Source: Chrysophaeum taylorii (taxonomy: Eukaryota > Sar > Pelagophyceae > Pelagomonadales > Pelagomonadaceae). Taken from it: a DNA stretch of 64,000 nt. Below, piece after piece: positions 48,500 to 57,665 of this stretch. The stretch spans positions 108,428 to 172,427 of the forward strand of contig JAQMWT010000038.1 of the NCBI GenBank assembly GCA_029834535.1, written 5' to 3'. Positions within the stretch are counted from its first letter, which is position 1, and each line of letters opens with the position of its first letter. The translations under genes were made by a program, and so were the position numbers. Under the pieces are notes generated by a model. That model did not search any database, was not told the origin of the DNA, and saw only the letters and a list, made by a program, of their open reading frames with translations.

Positions 48500-48583
48500 T
48501 CGAAGGAGGCTCCTCCCATCTATCGAGAAAAGAAAATAAAGAAAAGGACTCAACCTAGTATAGTGCAAAGATAGATACGTCAA
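47945..48583 (-). CDS. protein with first copy of a 66-residue domain; start uncertain
   Basis: The frame contains KKIHPTVVEKLDRWPDFLDA, RQLNVLIELNALEPLF and DEAEVTLLRALIEGVLPP, paralogous to the unit in 47395-48000. Upstream of it the translation is dominated by Thr10 and Val9 runs from GAC/AAC repeats, so the true N-terminus is unclear; another frame offers MGGASFERRRR at 48519. The domain is not one I can name. It overlaps the next ORF by 56 bp. Confidence 0.4.
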
Positions 48584-48613
48584 GAATTATGCGCGCGTGC
48601 AACAACCATTTTA

Positions 48614-50548
48614 ATGTGTAAAATGGGGACAAGACGACGACGACCCCACTACATGGCGCCGTTGAAGCGCGAGGTGGTGATCGAACCAATGGACGCCTCC
48701 ATGCTGAGCCCACTCGTGGACCTCGCCTACTGGTCAAAGTTCGTCGAGGTGCGTCGAGACGCCGCGTCCGCAATCGCAGCGCTGGCAATGAACAAGGATA
48801 ACCTTAAGATAATGGCCGAGGCTGGGGCGTTGGGTGCCGTGATGGCGCTCCTGGGCTCCTCGGACGCAGAGTGCCTCCAGAGCGCGACGCTTGCCTTGAG
48901 CCGGCTCGTGACGCGCAAGGACGTGGCCGACAGGTTTCTCTCGGCGCCTGGCGGTCTCGACACGGTGTTCCGGCTCGCGGCGCGCGCCTCGAAGACTATT
49001 CGCAAGCACGCGCTGCGCGTCGTGCTGCACGTCGCGGCGTCGTCCGCATCGGCGAGCGAGGCGATTCTCGAACGCGGCGCGATGCGCGCGGTCGCGCCCC
49101 TTCTCGTTCACGAGAGCGCCGACGCGCGGCTCGCCGCGGGCGATATCCTCGGGACGATCGCCCGCGTGGTGCCGCGGAAGGCGCTCCTCGCGACCGACGC
49201 CGAGATGCTGGAGCTGGGGCTCCGCACGCTGCGGCGCGAGTTCGCCGACACCGACGACGCCCTCGAAGCCAACCTCGTCGACTTCTTCGCGGCCGTCGCG
49301 AGCGTCCCCGAGCTCCGCCAAAAGCTCGTCCACGCGCCCTTCCTCCACAAGCTCAGGACCCAGTATTTGCCCTTGAAGACCGTCGTCAAGCTCCTACATT
49401 GCGTCGGACACCTCGTCGCCGAGCCGGCGAACCGACGACCGTTGCTCGACGAGCACTCGTTGTTGCGGACGATTTCGAAGCTCGTCTTCGTGGACGTCCC
49501 CGGTCGCTTCGGCCTCGCCTCGCTCTCGGTCCTGGGGCCCCTCGAGGTGGCGGCCGACGACGACCCGAACGACGAGTCGGTCGTCTTCCGCGTCGACGAC
49601 GAGGCGATGGAGGCGACGCCAAAGAACTGGGAGCGGCGCGCGAGCGAGCTCCTGTTTCGCGCTCCCGACGACGACGCGGCGATCCGGGCGTCGATCGCGA
49701 TGCCCAACTCTCCGCCCCAGCTTTTGGTCCGCCATTGCGTCGGCATCCTCTGCGAGCTCGCGCAGGATCCGGGCTGTCGCGAGCGCGTCGTCGACGGCGA
49801 CCTCCTGACGCACGTGCTGTCGACGGCCTTTTCGACGTTCCGGCGCGATCGCCGAGTCTGCCGCACCGCGTCTGTTGCGCTCGAGCGCATCGCCGCTGGC
49901 GTCGCGCACACCGCGGACCCCCTGCGGTACGCGCGCTCGTTGCGAAAGCAGGGCCTCGCCGTCGCCGTCGAGGCGCAGCTCGCCGGCGACGACAACGTCC
50001 AGCGACGAAACGCCGTTCGGACGCTCGCGGCCGTTATCCTACGTTTGCGCGGCGACGACGCCTTCGACTTCCTCGAAAAGCCAGCGATCCTCCGCGAGCT
50101 CGTCGCGCTCGCGTTTATGCCCGACGCTCGCGAGGCCGTCGCCCGAGTCCTCTCCGTCGCCGTCGCCTCCTACCCGTCGGCCGCCTATACTCTTTCCGCC
50201 CACCTCGGCGCGCTCGAGGTCCTCGCCTCCATGACGGCCAGCTCGTGGCGCCAACACAACCCCGACTACGTCGCCGACCTCGTCAAGACCCTCGCTTGCC
50301 TCGCCGTCCACGCCACCGACGACCAGCGCCGCGCCCTCGTCGAAAGTTTCGCTATGACTCTCGTCTTTCGAATCGCCAAGCACCCCGCGCACCAGGCCTA
50401 CCCCCAGGCGACGGACCTCCTCCGCACCCTCGGCCACGAGGTCGCGACCCACCGCGTCACGACCGCCCTCGCCACCTTCGTCTCCAAGATGCGGGACCCT
50501 GCCTTCCGCGACACCTTCCGCCGGACCCGGGACGCCCTTGTCGCTTAA
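48614..50548 (+). CDS. armadillo-repeat protein
   Basis: The 644-residue protein is almost entirely alpha-helical ARM/HEAT-like repeats of about 42 residues, for example VRRDAASAIAALAMNKDNLKIMAEAGALGAVMALLGS, QSATLALSRLVTRKDVADRFL, IRKHALRVVLHVAASS and ARLAAGDILGTIARV. A charged insertion lies near residues 310-350 (DDDPNDESVVFRVDDEAME). Such solenoids bind other proteins; no catalytic domain is present and no subfamily can be named. The second ATG (48623) is an alternative start. The 5' end is 30 bp from the divergent gene at 48583. Confidence 0.85.
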   Translation: MCKMGTRRRRPHYMAPLKREVVIEPMDASMLSPLVDLAYWSKFVEVRRDAASAIAALAMNKDNLKIMAEAGALGAVMALLGSSDAECLQSATLALSRLVTRKDVADRFLSAPGGLDTVFRLAARASKTIRKHALRVVLHVAASSASASEAILERGAMRAVAPLLVHESADARLAAGDILGTIARVVPRKALLATDAEMLELGLRTLRREFADTDDALEANLVDFFAAVASVPELRQKLVHAPFLHKLRTQYLPLKTVVKLLHCVGHLVAEPANRRPLLDEHSLLRTISKLVFVDVPGRFGLASLSVLGPLEVAADDDPNDESVVFRVDDEAMEATPKNWERRASELLFRAPDDDAAIRASIAMPNSPPQLLVRHCVGILCELAQDPGCRERVVDGDLLTHVLSTAFSTFRRDRRVCRTASVALERIAAGVAHTADPLRYARSLRKQGLAVAVEAQLAGDDNVQRRNAVRTLAAVILRLRGDDAFDFLEKPAILRELVALAFMPDAREAVARVLSVAVASYPSAAYTLSAHLGALEVLASMTASSWRQHNPDYVADLVKTLACLAVHATDDQRRALVESFAMTLVFRIAKHPAHQAYPQATDLLRTLGHEVATHRVTTALATFVSKMRDPAFRDTFRRTRDALVA

Positions 50549-50602
50549 TCTTTAGACCAAGGTGCTTCATCTCATCTCATCACATCACATCACCCCCAGC
50601 AC

Positions 50603-50643
<41 letters not shown>

Positions 50644-51031
50644 GAAAAAAGTGCGTGCCGACGCGTTGTGGTTGGTTGCTTGATTGAACAAGGGCTCCGC
50701 GCCGAGGTGGCTGGCTCACTTCCGCCACCATTTGCTACTCCATCCATTCAACAGATCCCACGCGCTTTTTCTTTCTTTGCTTCTCGGGACAGCTCAAGTC
50801 CAGACATCGGAGGCTCGCTCCCGCCGCCCAACAACGTCAGGATCAACTCCCATCATGGGTTCACCACCCTCGTGTGCAAAGTGCACCGTGTCAGTCCCCA
50901 ATCGCGCTCATCAATCAATCATCATCGAGATTGAAAAAGATCCAACAACAATTTGCGGGTGACCTACCCCCCCCATTTTCTTTCCATTCCCGTTGCAGCA
51001 GAGTTAAGATTTGTTCGGGCAACCAATCAGG
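50549..51031. other. intergenic with (TGTC)n
   Basis: The gap follows the ARM gene. It contains CATCA repeats (50566-50593) and a TGTC microsatellite, then no recognisable feature up to the protease start. Confidence 0.5.
50605..50642. repeat. (TGTC)n microsatellite
   Basis: About nine perfect TGTC units lie 57 bp after the stop of the ARM-repeat gene, probably in its 3' UTR. Confidence 0.9.
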
Positions 51032-52201
51032 ATGCTGCTCGGACTTCTACCCGCGGTGGTTCTTGGGGCGGCTCGGCATGCGCGGCTCGGCAAGGTGGTC
51101 GTGGACGCGCCGCCGCGGAGCCGCGTGTTCTCCCACATTATCCCCGCGAACGGATCCGTGTGGCCGACCGCTATCTACTGGTGCCTCGTGCAGGTAGGGA
51201 CACCACCCGTGGATTTCCCCGTGGCCATAGATTCAGGTTCGGGGGACCTCGACATCGCCGGCATCGACTGCGATGGGTGCGTGGCGTCCTCACCAGCATA
51301 CGATCCGTCGGCGTCGTCGACGTCAAAATCGACCTTTCCCTACGTCTTCTCCAACACTTACGAAACGTGCGACCTGACCGACCCGACGGCCTCCTGCACG
51401 ATCGCCGGCCGCGTGTACCGGGACACGGTGTCGCTCGCCGGATACGAGGCGGAAGTCAGCTTTGGGAGCATCAAAACGCAGACGTCGAATTTTGACCAGT
51501 TTCAGCAGATAGACGGGGTGATCGGCTTTACGGGAGGCGGGGATATGGATGTCTTTGCTCAGATCGTCAAGACCGGCGTTCCTGATGTGTGGGGCATCTG
51601 CATGCACGAGGGATCCACGTCCAACGGCACGCTCGTGATTGGCGGCGTCGACGAGCGCCTCGGGGTCGGGGAGATCTTCTACGTTTCCAACGCCGGTTCG
51701 TACTACGATGGTGTCGTGGTCGAGAGCCTCATCGTCGCGGGACGGACCCGCTCTCGAATGGTCGCGCGATCCACGATCGCGGTCGGCTCGACCGCCATTC
51801 TCGACACGGGTACAAACGTCCTCCTGCTGCCAACCGATTTGCTCGCCGAGCTCGAAGCTTCCGTTTGCACCGACGACACCCTCGTCTCCTGCGAGGACCT
51901 CTTCGACAACGTCTGCCTCGACCTCACCGACGACCAAGTTGATGCCTATCCCGACCTCCTCCTCCGTCTCGAGGGTATCGACCTCACCATGACTTCCCGC
52001 GACTACCTCCTCCGGGGCTCGGCCCTCGCCACGACATACGCCCAGTACTGCATCGGCATCCGCGACGGCGGCTCCGACGGCGGCTCGGGTTTTATCATCG
52101 GCGACACCACCATGCGGAATTACTACGTCATATTCGACGCCGTCAACTCGACCGTCGGCTGGGTCCCCGTCAACCCCGAGACCTGCGGGTCTATCGTCTA
52201 G
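51032..52201 (+). CDS. pepsin-type (A1) aspartic protease
   Basis: The 389-residue protein has a short signal peptide (MLLGLLPAVVLGAARHA), a brief pro-segment and a bilobal pepsin fold. The first active-site motif is AIDSGSGDLDIAG and the second AILDTGTNVLLLP, each with the catalytic Asp. Other family marks are YWCLVQVGTPP before the first Asp, the flap region after it, GVIGFTG and the C-terminal GFIIGDTTMRNYYVIFDAVNSTVGW. Cysteines are spaced for disulfides, fitting a secreted, vacuolar or lysosomal enzyme. The ATG at 51032 is chosen because it places the signal peptide at the N-terminus. Confidence 0.93.
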   Translation: MLLGLLPAVVLGAARHARLGKVVVDAPPRSRVFSHIIPANGSVWPTAIYWCLVQVGTPPVDFPVAIDSGSGDLDIAGIDCDGCVASSPAYDPSASSTSKSTFPYVFSNTYETCDLTDPTASCTIAGRVYRDTVSLAGYEAEVSFGSIKTQTSNFDQFQQIDGVIGFTGGGDMDVFAQIVKTGVPDVWGICMHEGSTSNGTLVIGGVDERLGVGEIFYVSNAGSYYDGVVVESLIVAGRTRSRMVARSTIAVGSTAILDTGTNVLLLPTDLLAELEASVCTDDTLVSCEDLFDNVCLDLTDDQVDAYPDLLLRLEGIDLTMTSRDYLLRGSALATTYAQYCIGIRDGGSDGGSGFIIGDTTMRNYYVIFDAVNSTVGWVPVNPETCGSIV

Positions 52202-52672
52202 ATTAAGAAATTGAAAGAAAATAAGTCTTTTTTTCTTTCTTTCCTTCCTTTAACGTGGCGACCGACCGGCTACTGCGTGCAAAGAGGGAGTGGCGTGGAA
52301 GCGCGCAGGGTGGTCATGATGATGATTATTATTCAGGTGTGTGGGTGTACGAGGCGCGGCGCCTTTGTTATTTATAGTGGGCAGGCAGCGCGCCTTTGGT
52401 TGAAATATCGGCGATCGGCGGCAACTTTCTTTTTTCGTCGAACTGCTCGCCCTTCTAGGTGGGGGAGTGTGGAGGAGGAACGTTGACGCAAGCCGAGATT
52501 ATAAAAAAAGGGGGGCGCCGAGAGCCCCTAACCTAACCGTCGGCGTCGTCGAGAGGGGGTTAATGTTTCAAACGAAAAAAGGGGTTTGAGGTCCGGTAAG
52601 GTTCTGAGTGTTGTTTGTTCAACGGTCGTCCCCGAGGCCATCGTCGTCGGCCCGGAGAAGAAGAAGAAGAAG
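52202..52672. other. intergenic, nothing recognised
   Basis: This gap holds a TTTC run right after the protease stop and a GAAGAA run just before the next ATG. No gene or structured element was identified. Confidence 0.5.
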
Positions 52673-53074
52673 ATGGAAATACAGCGTCGATGCGCTGTGT
52701 TCGCCAAGGAGGCGAAGACGCTGACGCCGCAGATCGCGGAGGCGACCGTCGCGGCGTGCGTGGAGAACCTTGCGAGGCTCGAGACGGCCTCGCAGCGGCT
52801 CGTGTGCGTGAGACACCTACTTCGCGGCCTCCAGAAGAGACCGCTGCCAAACTCGACGTTGGTGCGCGAGCTGAAGGAGCGGCGACTGCGTCTCATCGCT
52901 ACCGCGCGCGAGGAAGCCAGGGAAGACCGGTGCCGGCGCGACGGGCGCCTGCGACGAGTTTTGGGGGGGTTTGCAGGGGAGGACGGCCTCGTTGTGGCGG
53001 ACTTCCTCGCCGAGAAGGAAACTAACGCCCCCCTCGACCACGTGAGCGGCCACCTCGCCAACACCTCCCTCTGA
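52673..53074 (+). CDS. small helical hypothetical protein
   Basis: The 133-residue ORF begins MEIQRRCAVFAKEAKTL and is predicted helical throughout, with charged amphipathic stretches (VRELKERRLRLIATAREEA) and a C-terminal GEDGLVVADFLAEKE. Composition and codon use match its neighbours, and it fits between two + strand genes. I do not recognise the family. The frame is open for 29 codons upstream, but those are low complexity. Confidence 0.55.
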   Translation: MEIQRRCAVFAKEAKTLTPQIAEATVAACVENLARLETASQRLVCVRHLLRGLQKRPLPNSTLVRELKERRLRLIATAREEAREDRCRRDGRLRRVLGGFAGEDGLVVADFLAEKETNAPLDHVSGHLANTSL

Positions 53075-53205
53075 TTATTATCGTATTTCAGTAGAGTATG
53101 ACGGATTGGACCGCGTCGTCGTCGATGTTGGGGGGGGGTCGGCACGAGCGTTGTAAGCCAGCCTGGGTAAATAAAATAAAGGGTTATTATCTGTCTATCA
53201 CAAAG

Positions 53206-55119
53206 ATGGACGAGGATGTGGAAATCGCGGCCGTTCGGCGCATGGAAGCCTTCGTTGGGCTCCCTCTGTTCAGCGAGGAGGAGCAGGCGAACCCGCACCG
53301 AGAGGGTCTCCGCGCGTGCTACGCCGAGGCCGCCAAGCTCGAGTTCTCGGCGGCGGCGGCGGCGTCGGAGGACGACTCCGACGACGACGACTTGGAGGCG
53401 CAGATTGCGGCGATAGTCGCGTGGGAGGAACGGTGCGGCGCGGTGTGCGGGGATGTCGAGAGCGCCATATCGAAGATTTCGGCCATCGGGCGGCTGCGGG
53501 ATGTCGCGCGGTCGCGCGCGGCGGAAGTGAAAGAAGCGTGCGACGTACTTCTCTCGGAACAGCGACGCCTGGTGCTCGAGGCGGAGAGCTACGACGAGAA
53601 GCTGCGCGACTACGAGGACCTCGACGAGGGCCTGGTGGACGCGTGGTGCGAGGACGACGTCGACGGCTTGGAAGCGGCTCTCAGGGACGCGGATTCGCGC
53701 GAGCGACGGATTCTGGAATCGTCGACGTTTTCGGACGACGATAAATTTATCTCCGAATTGCGGCGCGTTCGGGGCTTGTGGCTCGCGCGCGTCCGCGACG
53801 CCCTGAAGCGCCTCGTGACCACCACCACCACCATCGAAGAAACTACGTCTGCTGTCTCGAGGATGCAGGCGTTGCTCCGGAAGCGCGATCCCAAAGCGGC
53901 CGACGACGTGCAACGAGCGTACTGCGCTGCGAGGCTCCGCGCCTCGCCCCCCGAGGACCCCGTTGCCGCGAGCGCCGCGTGCGTCCAGGAGCGGGAGGCC
54001 CACGCGGCGTTGTTTGGAATCGACGAGGCCGACGCGATCGACGCCGCGCTTTTCGCTTTCGCAGAAAAACTTCACGAAGCCGGCAGAGCGAGGGTGTTGC
54101 ACGCCACAGAACTCTCCGATCTCCGCGAAATTTCGATGCGGTGCCAAGCACAGCGCGACGACGAGACCCTCGACGACGCGGTCCGGAAGGCGATGGGAGA
54201 CGTGTGCCGCGATGCCCGGGAGAGGGCGGTGTTCGTCGCGACGGCCAAGCTCCGCGAGGCGGTCGAGGTCGACCCGAAAGATCTCGAGCTCGCGCACGAC
54301 CGAAGAGATCACTTGTATGCGCCTGTCCGCATCGTGCTCCTCACGCTCTCCCAGCTCCACGGCGCCGTCGAGGCCGCCGTCTTCGACGACTTTGCTCAGG
54401 CCGCGGTCGCCTCGTGCGTCGCCGCGGTGAAACCGATAGACCACGATCTCTTCGCGATCAAGCACCTCCTCGCGCTCCGAGAGCGCGTCGTGCCCTTTGG
54501 GATCAGGTACGGCGCCGTCGTGCGCCGCCGTCTCAACTGGGCCACGGCGCGGGGGGCGTTGGCCGAATTTTCGAAAAAAAATAAGACGGCCGCCGAGCCG
54601 CCCAAAAACCGTCTCCGCAAACTCGCGGCTTTCGTGCGTCAAGCTCTCTTCCTGCCGCGCGTCGACGAGTCCACGGTCGACGCGCGCAAGGACCTCGAGG
54701 CCGAACTCAAGGCGCGATGCGCTTCTTTTGTGATTTCGGCGCGCGACGCCTTTTCGGGAAATCTTAAATCGTCGTTCGTGGAAAGAGTGAATTCCGAATT
54801 TCCAAAGGACTTCGACGTCCGCGACGCGTCCCCCGCCGAGCTCTCGCGAATCAAGGGCCTCGACTTGGCCCAGCCCGCGGCTTTGGGGAAGCTCCTCCGC
54901 GACGCCAAAGCCGCTGCCGAAACGACCACAATCAAGCAAGACCTCAACAAGTACCTCGACAACCCCAACACCCAGGCCCTCCTCCTCAAGCCCGCCAAGG
55001 ACCGCGCGCTCCACGTCCTCAACGACGTCGCCCACCTCTGCACCGCCATCCTTTCCCCCGACATCCGCTCCGAGCTCGACCCTCTCTTCGACGACTTCAA
55101 CCACCTCCTCACAACTTAG
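53206..55119 (+). CDS. COG3: COG complex subunit 3 (Sec34-like)
   Basis: The 637-residue protein (start MDEDVEIAAV) matches COG3, a lobe-A subunit of the conserved oligomeric Golgi tether that returns intra-Golgi vesicles. The N-terminal helical region has the COG3 pattern VKEACDVLLSEQRRLVLEAES. The C-terminal half carries DHLYAPVRIVLLTLSQLHGA and AVFDDFAQAAVASCV, then HDLFAIKHLLALRERVVPF, the most conserved part of the family, and ALLLKPAKDRALHVLNDV near the end. It is shorter than human COG3 (828 residues). The frame is open for 36 codons upstream, but that part has no conserved features. The neighbours are unrelated, spaced 131 bp and 50 bp. Confidence 0.9.
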   Translation: MDEDVEIAAVRRMEAFVGLPLFSEEEQANPHREGLRACYAEAAKLEFSAAAAASEDDSDDDDLEAQIAAIVAWEERCGAVCGDVESAISKISAIGRLRDVARSRAAEVKEACDVLLSEQRRLVLEAESYDEKLRDYEDLDEGLVDAWCEDDVDGLEAALRDADSRERRILESSTFSDDDKFISELRRVRGLWLARVRDALKRLVTTTTTIEETTSAVSRMQALLRKRDPKAADDVQRAYCAARLRASPPEDPVAASAACVQEREAHAALFGIDEADAIDAALFAFAEKLHEAGRARVLHATELSDLREISMRCQAQRDDETLDDAVRKAMGDVCRDARERAVFVATAKLREAVEVDPKDLELAHDRRDHLYAPVRIVLLTLSQLHGAVEAAVFDDFAQAAVASCVAAVKPIDHDLFAIKHLLALRERVVPFGIRYGAVVRRRLNWATARGALAEFSKKNKTAAEPPKNRLRKLAAFVRQALFLPRVDESTVDARKDLEAELKARCASFVISARDAFSGNLKSSFVERVNSEFPKDFDVRDASPAELSRIKGLDLAQPAALGKLLRDAKAAAETTTIKQDLNKYLDNPNTQALLLKPAKDRALHVLNDVAHLCTAILSPDIRSELDPLFDDFNHLLTT

Positions 55120-55169
55120 TACTTTCCTCCTAGGGTAAGGCGACTGACTGACTGAGTAGTCTTTATAGA

Positions 55170-56243
55170 ATGCAGCACAAGTGGCTTGGTGGCGCCGTGT
55201 TCGGTCGGTATGTGGTCGGCGTGCCGAGCCATCACTGGTCAGTGCTGAAGGTGGACGTGATCTCTGGCGAGATCTCCTATATCGAGACGCCCGCGCGGAG
55301 CGGAAAGTTTAAGTGGCTCCGCGGCGTCGCGACCGACCAAGGCGTCGTCGTCGGCGTTCCAAGCTCGGCTGACGCGGTGCTTCTCGTGGACCCGCAGACC
55401 GACAGCGTCGCGTTGTTGCCGCACGGCTTGGAGGGTAAATGGAAATGGCACGGCGGCCAGGTGGGCGGCGACGGGTGCGTGTATGCGCCGCCCGCGAACG
55501 CGCCGGGCGTGCTTCGGGTCGACCCTAAGCGGAGGACGTGCGAGGTCCTCGCCTGCGATGATCCCGGCGGCAGGAGCAAGTATTACGGAGGACTCGCATC
55601 GGAGGACGGGTGCGTCTGGGGCGTGCCGTTCGCCGCGGATCGGGCGCTCAAAATTGATCCTAAAAAAATGGCGGCAGAGCGAGTCGGGCGGAGCCTCGGG
55701 GGCTTCGGATTCGATCAAAACTGGCACGGCGGCCTGCGGTGCGAACGAACGGGCAGGCTCTACGGGTTTCCCGCCAACGCCGACGCCGTGTTGCGGATCG
55801 ATCCCGCCACCGACCGCGTCGACCGACTGGGCGTTCCGGGGCCGCGCGGCAGGTACCAGTGGGCGGGCGGTTTCCAGTGCGCGTCGTCCGGCGCTATCTA
55901 TGGCGTCCCGAGCGATGCCTCCGACGTGTTAAAGATCGAGGTCGACGGCCGCGTCTCGCGCTTCGGGGACCTTGGGAGGAAGAAGAACAAGTGGCAAAAT
56001 GCGGTCGAAGGCCCCGACGGTGCATTTTATTGCGTCCCTTGCGACGCCGACGCCGTGCTCCGGATTGACCCGCGCGACGACTCCCTCGGGTTTTTGAGAG
56101 GGACGATCCCCCCCGGAAAGGACAAATACCAGGGGGCCTTCTATGCGGGCGGCGCGATTTGGGCTCTCCCGGAGTCGGCGGATGCGGTGCTCCGAATCTC
56201 CTTCTCCGGGCCCCCCGAGGTGCAACTGCTCCCCCTTTATTAA
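55170..56243 (+). CDS. seven-bladed beta-propeller protein of unknown function
   Basis: The 357-residue protein consists of about seven repeats of 45-50 residues with the pattern KWxGG, then DGxxYGVPxxADxVLRIDP, for example GKWKWHGGQVGGDGCVYAPP, NWHGGLRCERTGRLYGFPAN and DKYQGAFYAGGAIWALPESA. This fits a beta-propeller of the SMP-30/Kelch-like class. The last strand (VQLLPLY) probably pairs with the N-terminal MQHKWLGG strand to close the ring. No catalytic metal residues can be assigned with confidence. No signal peptide is present. It starts 50 bp after the COG3 stop. Confidence 0.8.
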   Translation: MQHKWLGGAVFGRYVVGVPSHHWSVLKVDVISGEISYIETPARSGKFKWLRGVATDQGVVVGVPSSADAVLLVDPQTDSVALLPHGLEGKWKWHGGQVGGDGCVYAPPANAPGVLRVDPKRRTCEVLACDDPGGRSKYYGGLASEDGCVWGVPFAADRALKIDPKKMAAERVGRSLGGFGFDQNWHGGLRCERTGRLYGFPANADAVLRIDPATDRVDRLGVPGPRGRYQWAGGFQCASSGAIYGVPSDASDVLKIEVDGRVSRFGDLGRKKNKWQNAVEGPDGAFYCVPCDADAVLRIDPRDDSLGFLRGTIPPGKDKYQGAFYAGGAIWALPESADAVLRISFSGPPEVQLLPLY

Positions 56244-56396
56244 TAATAAAACTAAAAATAAAAGTACACCCCCCCGACCCGAGGCGACGGGTGAGCACAT
56301 CACAGGCGTCAGTCAGTGTCGGCAGCAGCAGGTAGAGGGAAGAGGAAGGGTGTTGTCTCTTGTTTTGTGTGAGGTGTGGCCGCAGCTGGTGCGAGC

Positions 56397-57665
56397 ATGA
56401 ATTCTCATACTCCATGGGCCACTTCTGTTGTCCCCCAACAAGCTCAGGCGAGAAATGAATACAGTGCCCCGCCCACTTATTACGTGCCGCGGCCCCAGCT
56501 GAAGAACCGCGGTATGCCGGACTCTCTGAAGGCTTTTGCGGAACGGGCGTTTTCGACGTGCGGCACCGACGGAGATCGCGGCGCGATGCAGGCCAAGCTG
56601 CACGCGATGATTTCTCGAGCTCTCCACGCGGGACGTCTCCACGCGACCGACTGGGCGACCGTCCCGGTCCCCGCGTTGGAGGAGCCCCCGTCGAAGCGGC
56701 CGTGTACCGACCTCGAACGCCAGCAGCGCGATAAGCGGGCGGAGCGCTTTTCGTCCCTGAGCGCGCCGTCGTCGTCGCGCGTCGCGCTCCCGCGCAAAAA
56801 AGAACCGCCGAGTGCCGAGAGAACGAGGGTTCTCGGAACGTGCGCTGATCTTGAAAAGGACTACTTTCGCCTGACCTCGGCCCCCGACCCCGCGACCATC
56901 CGACCCGAACCCGTCCTCGAGGCCGCGCTCCAGGCCCTCAAGACGAAGTGGAGGATTGGCGGCGTCGATTACGCGTGGATGTGCAATCAACTGAAATCGA
57001 TTCGACAGGATCTTACCGTACAGGGGGTGAAGACGCGCCTCGCGGTCAACGTCTACGAGACCCACGCGCGCGTTGCCCTCGAAAATTCCGACTTAAATGA
57101 ATTTAACCAGTGCCAGACTCAACTCAAAGACCTGTCGTTGCCTTACGGTCACCCCATGGAATTTTTAGCCTACAGGATTCTTTATTACTTGTATTTGCGG
57201 TTCACCGCCGATAACGATTCCAGCCAGTTGCTGCGAATTCTAGCGCAGCTTCCCGCAGACGCCTGGAAGGACGACGCCGTCAGACACGCGATTGCTTGCA
57301 CGCAGGCGGTCAACGCCTCCAACTATTCGCTCTTCTTCAAGCTGCTGAGAGAGTCGCCCTTCATGGGACAGTATATCTTGGACATGTTCGCCGACAGGAT
57401 CCGGATCGAAGCGGCGCAAAAAATCGCCAAATCCCACAGACCAAACATACCCCTCGACGCGGTGCGTTGCGCTTTTTTTTGGTGGCTCCTCGTTCGAGAC
57501 TTTTTGATTCCCCCGCAGCTCGTTCGCCAGCTCGGCCTGGAAGATCATCCCAACCATCGTAAGTTCCTCCGGACTATTGGCTTCAAGATCGAAAATCGAC
57601 TAGTCCTCACCAAGGATTCGAAAATAGACCCTTCCAGGCTCGCGCACTCGTCGTCCCTCCTCTAG
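56397..57665 (+). CDS. SAC3/GANP-domain protein, LENG8/THP3-like
   Basis: The 422-residue protein has a disordered N-terminus and a SAC3/GANP domain typical of the LENG8/yeast THP3 branch. The diagnostic run begins RVLGTCADLEKDYFRLTSAP and continues DPATIRPEPVLEAAL, CNQLKSIRQDLTVQGVKTRL, VNVYETHARVALE and DLNEFNQCQTQLKDL, followed by a winged-helix-like end. THP3 works with CSN12 in transcription elongation and splicing; the wider SAC3 family joins transcription to mRNA export. The first true ATG is 56397; the open frame just upstream starts with GTG. A basic RKK segment near residue 130 may be a nuclear signal. Confidence 0.9.
   Translation: MNSHTPWATSVVPQQAQARNEYSAPPTYYVPRPQLKNRGMPDSLKAFAERAFSTCGTDGDRGAMQAKLHAMISRALHAGRLHATDWATVPVPALEEPPSKRPCTDLERQQRDKRAERFSSLSAPSSSRVALPRKKEPPSAERTRVLGTCADLEKDYFRLTSAPDPATIRPEPVLEAALQALKTKWRIGGVDYAWMCNQLKSIRQDLTVQGVKTRLAVNVYETHARVALENSDLNEFNQCQTQLKDLSLPYGHPMEFLAYRILYYLYLRFTADNDSSQLLRILAQLPADAWKDDAVRHAIACTQAVNASNYSLFFKLLRESPFMGQYILDMFADRIRIEAAQKIAKSHRPNIPLDAVRCAFFWWLLVRDFLIPPQLVRQLGLEDHPNHRKFLRTIGFKIENRLVLTKDSKIDPSRLAHSSSLL

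Noticed and set aside
48871-50934. 687-codon + frame overlapping the ARM-repeat gene
   Set aside because: Arg-dominated shadow of the ARM gene in another frame, with no domain.
52528-55104. 858-codon minus-strand open frame
   Set aside because: It is antisense to the small hypothetical gene and COG3, which has clear family motifs. Its translation is Arg/Val-rich with no domain; it is open because of high GC at third positions.
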